The position numbers and the translations under genes were made by a program. From Bolinopsis microptera (Eukaryota > Ctenophora > Tentaculata > Lobata > Bolinopsidae): a DNA stretch of 64,000 nucleotides. The stretch lies in NCBI RefSeq assembly GCF_026151205.1, contig NC_087080.1, positions 5,498,797 to 5,562,796 on the forward strand, given 5' to 3'. Numbering within the stretch: the first letter of the stretch is position 1; each line of letters starts with the position of its first letter. The notes under the pieces were generated by a model, which ran no database searches, had not been told where the DNA came from, and worked only from the letters and a program-made list of their open reading frames with translations. Of this stretch, positions 46,701 to 54,431 are shown piece by piece.

Positions 46701-49700
46701 GTTACAAGCATTTGTTAGAGAGCTTTCCCCCTTACAGTCCGCCCCTCCGAATGCCGGGGCTGGTCTGTCACAGGCCCTGATTCTGATACGAGTTCCACCA
46801 CCACATTCAGCCGTGCAGCCTGACCACTCACCAAATGGACTCCAGTGTCCGTTCACTAAATTGATATGTGTTGTAAGAAGCTTTTTTGGTTTTAACTGAA
46901 CCAACATTTTCGTTATAAGTTGAGTCAGAGTGGAGTCGAGTATCTTTAACAAGATTATCTTAGATTATAAACCTGGGCATGGGTCGGTATTGCAGTTTTG
47001 TACCTCTGCATCAAATCCTTCACAGTCTACTCCACCGTATGCTGGGGCAGGTTTGTCACATGATCGAGCTCTAGACTGGAATCCACCTCCACACTCCACT
47101 GAACATTCTGACCAGGATCCGAACGAACTCCAATCTCCGTCCACTGAAATGTGATGGTTAAGTCGGATGTACTAAGTTTCAGTTTACTTCTTTCCGTTTG
47201 TTCAGGTTTTGATAATTAAAATATAATATAACCAACCAGGACAAGGGTTTATGTTGCAGTCCGCTGTATCTGAATCTACCCCCTCACATTCCACCCCGCT
47301 ATATTTTGGAGCAGGATTGTTACAGTTTCTTAGTCGGTATTGTTTTCCTCCGCCACAGTTGGCTGAGCAGCTCGACCAATCCCCGAATTCGCTCCAGTTC
47401 CCATCAACTGAAAACATAATATCTTTTTCAAGGGATAGTCTGTTTTTATCTGCTGAATCGGATTTAGTTCTCTCATTTGATGTTGTATCCTTTTAGCTTG
47501 TGTGTTGATAACAGTTGCTCTCTTATCAGTAAAATCGTTTAATTGCACTGCGACCACCATGTAGCCTTGTAATACAAGTTAAGTACATGATGAAGGACAC
47601 AGATTTACTGCAGCGTTTATCAGGACACTCTACATTTTTCAACGAAGCGAATGAGGATTTTGAGGCTTTAATTTCGAATATTGCAGAAGCCACGAACTGT
47701 GAAAATAGAACAAGGTTTTCAGTTGAAAAGTTTGAAAAGCCAGTCAAGAAGGTTTTATCAAATTTGATGTATAATATGTACTATCAGTTGAATTCTGTCG
47801 TCGGAGAAACTCTGAATGCAATGAAAGATGTTGAGGAATTGAAGAGTTCTCTCATCCGATCACAAGAGTCGGTTATCAAACTGCAGAGGGAACTTCTTGA
47901 AGCCAAATCCAATCAGTTGGATTTAGTTCAGACCACTGTAAAATCTGCTGTTCAGGACACTGTTCAAGCTGAAATCAAGTCATACAGTCAAGCTGTGTTA
48001 AAAGCCTCGCCGAACAGTACAATAACGGAGGAGAGCCTGAAAAAAGTTGTGCAGAAGGCTGTGTCAGAAGAGGATCGCAGCAGGAATGTTCTCATTTTTG
48101 GTTTAAAGGAGACAGATGTAGAGAAACTATCAGATAAAGTAGACGAACTGTTTGAACAGATTGAAGTGAAACCACACTTCGAAGCTGTAAGGATTGGAAG
48201 GAAATCAGCTGACAAGACCAGACCTGTCAAAATTTTGTTATCAAATTCGAATACTGTACATCAGATTTTATCAAAATCGAAAAACCTGAAACTGAGTGAG
48301 CACCACAAAACTGTGTTCATTTCACCAGATCGGTCACCTGAGGAGCAAGCCAGACATCATCTGCTCGTTTTGGAGATGAAAGAGAAGGCAAAGAAGGATT
48401 TGAAGAGACGATATTATATCAGAAGTGGTATTATTTGTTGTGAGGACAAGATATCATAGTGAACGATGTATAATCATGAAGTTTTTCTTGTGTGTGACTT
48501 AGCGGGTGATACTCGTAAATTTTTTGTTCTAATTATATAAGACCGTCGACGAGTCTAACTCGGCGCACGTCTTGGTAGTTTATAAACCTTAAGTGTGACA
48601 CATTTTGTTATCTTTTATTGTCAAATAAAGTACATTGGTTCTTAAATTTTTATGAGATCCCAGTTTATATATTTTTTTAAAAAAACCTTCTGCTCTGAGG
48701 AGGAGAGAAAGTTTTTGTGGAGAGCCGCTCAGACATGGGCACCGTATTGTGTAAATTATTTAGGTATATTTTATGCAATATCTTTGTCGCATACGAGCGG
48801 GGTAGTAAATATTGTGTTTCGTTTCGTTTCGTTTCGGATTTATTTAAATATCAACTTCTCTCATTTATGATCTCAGAATTGAGCACAGCCTACGTGGATA
48901 ATGTTACTGCGTGACTTTGTTACACTTTACAGTTTAACAATGTTACCTGGGCAGTGTTGGATGTTACAGTCCTTGGTCTCTGTGTCGCCTCCCTCACAAT
49001 CTGCTCCTCCCTCAGCAGGGGCAGGGTTGTCACAGTCTCTCAATCGGAACTGGCTCCCTCCTCCACACACTGCCGAACAGTCCGACCAGTTCCCAAACTC
49101 GCTCCACTCTCCGTCCACTGAGTTTATTCAGATTGACCAATCTAACATGCTTATAAAATATGTAAGACCATGAAGATTAAATAAGAGCCATTTGTTTGTT
49201 TATGAACCTTTATAGGGGTCCATGTTGCACAATTATCCGGTTCTGTTTCAATCCACTCCTTCTTTACTATAGCAAGAATTCGATGTAGCAAGGGAAAATC
49301 GTTCAAATATTGCAACCATTTCCCCAGAAATTTACAATGTCACATACCGGAACAAGGAGCAAGGTTGCAGCCCTGAGTTTCAATATCTTCACCGAGACAC
49401 AGTTCACCACCGAATGCAGGAGCAGGATCAGTACAAGTCCTGGTTCTAGACTGGCCCCCTCCTGCACATTCTGCTGAGCAGTCTGACCACTCTGAGAATT
49501 GGCTCCAGCCTCCATCAGTCGGGCAGGAATGTCCACAGGCGTCAGCTTTAAGCTCTATCTTCTCACACTTCTTTACGTTGCCTTTACTGAGGGGTTTTTT
49601 GACAGAAATTTCATGTTCGCACCCCAGACTTGATTTAAAACCTTTGTGCAGACAGGAGTCGTACATCTTTATTGCTTTCTTCAGTGTCTTAGCTGTGCAG

Positions 49701-52700
49701 CCTACGGCCTTGTCCTTTTTCCCTTTGTCTCTGCGCCCCGCACCAACGATCAGAAAGGCAGTCAATACTATGGTCAACAAGAAGAGGATCCTCATATTTT
49801 ACGTTTAAACGGTGATAAAAATGAGCTTATTGCCAGAAAATTCAGACCAAATTTCCTAGTAAATTCAGGATATCGTAATTTGACAGAGAAACTGAGGAGA
49901 TGGTGGCACAATTGAAATGAAATTTGCCCTCACCAAAGTATCCCCATGGAAAGAAGATAATATAGCATCTAAATTCTAAAGGGTTGGTCAATGCGGTCAT
50001 CTCTTTGTCCGACGTTGCAGTTCGTAAAGTAATATAAAATTCATTATTTCGGAAAATAAAATATTATTCTCGTGTATTTTATTCTTTGTGATGATAGTGT
50101 ACTTTACCATCATGAGTATCATCCCGTTCATTCAACTACACAACTAAACCTTATTTGGCCGTACCTGAAAATCTATTCATTCGCGGTGCATGAGTGTCAC
50201 AGTAGTGCCACAGTAGTGCCACAGTAGTGCCACAGTAGTGCCACACTCCACAAGGATCAATACTTGAAAGTACCGTCAGCTGTTTATCAAGTTATCGTCT
50301 CCTTATTGACCTTTATATTCAATATTAGGAATTTCGTGCTCAAAAGAACTATCTTGAAAATTCTGGAAATCAGGTAGTTACACTTGGATTGATTTTTAAA
50401 TAATAATATATTCTTCTTTTTTCAGACATTAGTGAGGTCGATAACCTGCTGGACGTTGTCAAGATACGCTCACTGGATTGTAAATCAGCCTGGAGATCTT
50501 TACCTAAAGTCTCTGGTTGAGGAGGTATTACACTATTTTACACTATTTTACACTATTTTACACTATTTTACACTATTTTAATACTATTTTACACTATTTT
50601 AACACTATTTTACACTATTCTATACTTTATAGTCACGTGACGCTGATATTCTAAAGTTCAAAATTAGTTCAAATTTAAAATCTGACTTGCAGCATGAATG
50701 GATGCGGTGAAAGATAATTTTAGCAGGTATAAAGTCATTATCAACAGTATTATGTTAAAATTTATGCTTTACCAAAGTTTAGTTGGCTTTTAAATTAGCC
50801 GACGGTTTGATTACTATGATTAGTCGCATTAAATTTGCCTTGCAACAATCTTGGTAAAAAATATAGATACATTTTTGGATTCTAACCTGGTTCTTAAGGT
50901 ATGTATTACATTTAAGCCCAAAATTAATCTGACATCCTCCATATCGTGGTTAACTAATTGGTTAAATAATTAGAAGTTCTCACTGTAGGGTAAGGCACGT
51001 AATTTTGTCAGGGTACCTAATTTTGTCATTTTGCTCTGAAAAACTGCCTCGGCTCGGAATTTCAGCTTGAAAGAAAAGGTTTGTGTATAAAAAGAAAGCT
51101 TAGACTTTGCTGAAACTGCTCCTACAAAGTTTAAGTTTCTAGCTCTTTTGCATCTGTGTCAAAAATGAAGGCGAAACTGTTAACCCGAAAAATAAATAAG
51201 ATCCTTAAAGTTTTCTTAAGGAATTTTCAAAATTTTGATTTATTGCTATTTCAAAAGTAATTGAGCTAGCTTCATGCCATTGCATATTTCAAATATCTTC
51301 TACAGCCTAAGTATACGTACAAATTTTCAAGTCTCTAGCGCAATTATTGTTCAAGTCACAGAGGGTGACAAAATTAGGTTCGATTTTGCCAAAAGAACCT
51401 AATTTTGTCAAAAAAATCGACCTTTCTCAAATTTCTTGTAAATCACAGATTGTGTTGAAAATGGCCTTATACAACTATTCTGAAGTTTTTTTGCCCATAG
51501 GATATGTATAAGGCACTTATAATAGCATTTAAACACTTATAATAGCATATTTTCGCCGAGAAATATACTGTAATTCTGGGTTTTAAAGAGCTATTGGTAA
51601 ATATAGTTTCGTGAATCAGTAACCAATATTGATTCATGCTTCATAGAAAGTTTTCAAGATGCCAGTGGTTTCAGGGGCATTTGGGGGCTATTTTCTAAGA
51701 TTAGATACCCAAAAAGTGTCATCTTTTCATCAAGCTACAAAACTATGAAAACATCATATCTTTGGGATTTTTGAGGTCAATGTTGGTAAAAAAGCGCTCG
51801 AATGATGCATCCAGGTAGTCTAAAATACCGAGAAACGGTTACTTTTTGCACAATCTTCAAGTGACAAAATTAGGTTCGGGGTGACAAAATTAAGTAAAGT
51901 CACCTAATTTTGTCATTTTTTTCAAAATAATTTTTTTGAACATCTTCAACCCCAGCAATTTCGATCATTTTTGTGTTAGAACTTGCCTAGACTGTCTACT
52001 ATAAAATGGTGGAGGTTTCATCTAAATCGGAATTTCAGACGAGGTTAAAACCCATGGTTTATATCAGGCAGTCGGAAAATTGCCAAAAAATGACAAAATT
52101 ATGTGCTTTACCCTACCCCCATCGTCGCAGCTGTTAAAGCGAATGCTCGACACGAACAAGCGAGTACAAGAAGCAGCCTGCAGCGCGTTCGCTACACTTG
52201 AAGAGGAGGCATGTACAGAGCTACTGCCTTATCTCCAGTTCATCCTAACTACCTTCCTGGAGGCCTTCAAGAAGTACCAGCACAAGTCATTGCTGATATT
52301 GTACGATGCTATTGGAACTTTAGCTGACAGCGTTGGATATCATCTCAATAATACGGTACGCACTTACAAATTATGCTCCGTTTCCTATACTCTGGAAAGC
52401 TTGATCATTAAATGTTAATTAAACTCTAATTTAAACCCGAATTAAACACTGCCAATTATAACCAATTGACTTCTCAGGAGTACATTGAAATCCTGATGCC
52501 ACCTCTGATAGCAAAGTGGAACAGTTTGAAAGATGACGACAAAGATTTGTTCCCTCTCTTGGAGTGTTTATCTTCAGTGGCCACCGCTCTCCAGGTGAAT
52601 ATCTCATAGTGACGTCATATAGTGACGTCATATAGTGACGTCATGACACGTGGGAAATTGCTCCTGGACATTAAAACTGTATTGTGTCGTGAGTTGTATT

Positions 52701-54390
52701 TGTGTGTATAACTACATGAGTATCGTTCACTGTTCCAACGTATGGTCGTGTAATGTGTCACCTAATAATTGGGGGTCCACGTTAAAACTACTTATATAAT
52801 ATACATTATTCACATAAATTAAATTTAGATTTTTTCAAATTATCTCAATTTACATCCCCATTTAATGTTAGTTAGATATTTAAAGCCTCCTATCTCAGAC
52901 TGGATTCGTTCCGTACGCTGAGCCGGTTTACCAGAGGTGCTTGTTGCTGATTGAGAGAACTCTTACTGCTTCCGTGGTTTGTACCTTTTTAATTTTTCAA
53001 CTGAATTTTTTGGGACATGAATTTTAAAACGGGTGTGAACTGTGATAGGAGCATTCATTGAGTTCCCAGAAAATTTAGTAGAACGATAAAAATATCATTA
53101 TTCTACTATACTGGTTATTATTCTACCTATACTGATTTTTGGCTCGTATTAAATAATAAGAGCTCGACATAAACTTCAAGCTCATGTCATATTATTACTA
53201 CTTCCTGAGTAGTCAGCGATATAAACATATTTTTATTTATCTATCAACTAATTAATTATTTCATTGCAGCTGGCAGCAACTCAGCCCGACCAGTATGAGA
53301 AGCCAGATAAAGACTTTATGATAGTAGCGTTGGATCTACTGAGTGGAATGGCTGAAGGAATGGAGGGGCATATCGAGGCGCTTGTTAAAAATAGCAATAT
53401 CTTACCTCTACTCTTCCAATGCATGCAGGTAAGCTGAAGTTAATTTTATGGATTTGTAAATCATACGACCATGATCTTGATGGTTCTCCATTTATTTGCT
53501 GTTATGACTGATATGTCTGACTATGATCCTACTATTCAGTTTTTTAAGTAAATCAACTAACCACCATTATTTTTCAGGATGACATGTCTGAAGTTAGACA
53601 AAGTTCCTTTGCTTTACTAGGTGATCTCACCAAAGCTTGCTTCCAACACGTTAAACCGTACATAAACGAGCTCATACCAGTTCTTGTAAATAACCTTCAG
53701 CCTTGCTACATTTCAGGTTTGCTACATTTCAGGTGCTATTTTCTAGCCACAATTTTATTCAGTTGGTAAACTGTAAACGGGTTTTAAAGGTTCCACATGG
53801 TATTGTGTAGTATCAATACCAGTTATTAAGTATTATATCAATTAACCAGGAATGCAGCCTGCTTGAAAAACTACTAAATTAGTATAGGAATATAGGTGAG
53901 TCTGAGTATGGTGATATGAGTTTGAGTTTTCAGTTAAATGCTCTGTTAAATTAGCCGTAACAATCTCCCCTCTTCAGTGTGTAACAACGCAACATGGGCC
54001 ATTGGAGAGATCAGCATTCAATTGGGACCCGAAATGAAACCATTTGCTAGTGTTATCTTAAACCAACTTATCGTCATCATCAACAGAGAGAACACTCCTA
54101 AGACTTTACTTGAGAATACCGGTAAGATTTTTCTCGCATTTCTGTTTTGAGGCGATGTTTAATGTTTATATTCATGGATTGTTGGAATCCGAGGTTTTGT
54201 TTGTTTTCTGTCATGTCTGTCATGTCTGTCATGCACATGTCTGTCATGTCTGTCATGTCTGTCATGTCTGTCATGTCTGTCATGTCTGTCATGTCTGTCA
54301 TGTCTGTCATGTCTGTCATGTCTGTCATGTCTGTCATGTCTGTCATGTCTGTCATGTCTGTCATGTCTGTCATGTCTGTCATGTCTGTCA

Positions 54391-54431
<41 letters not shown>

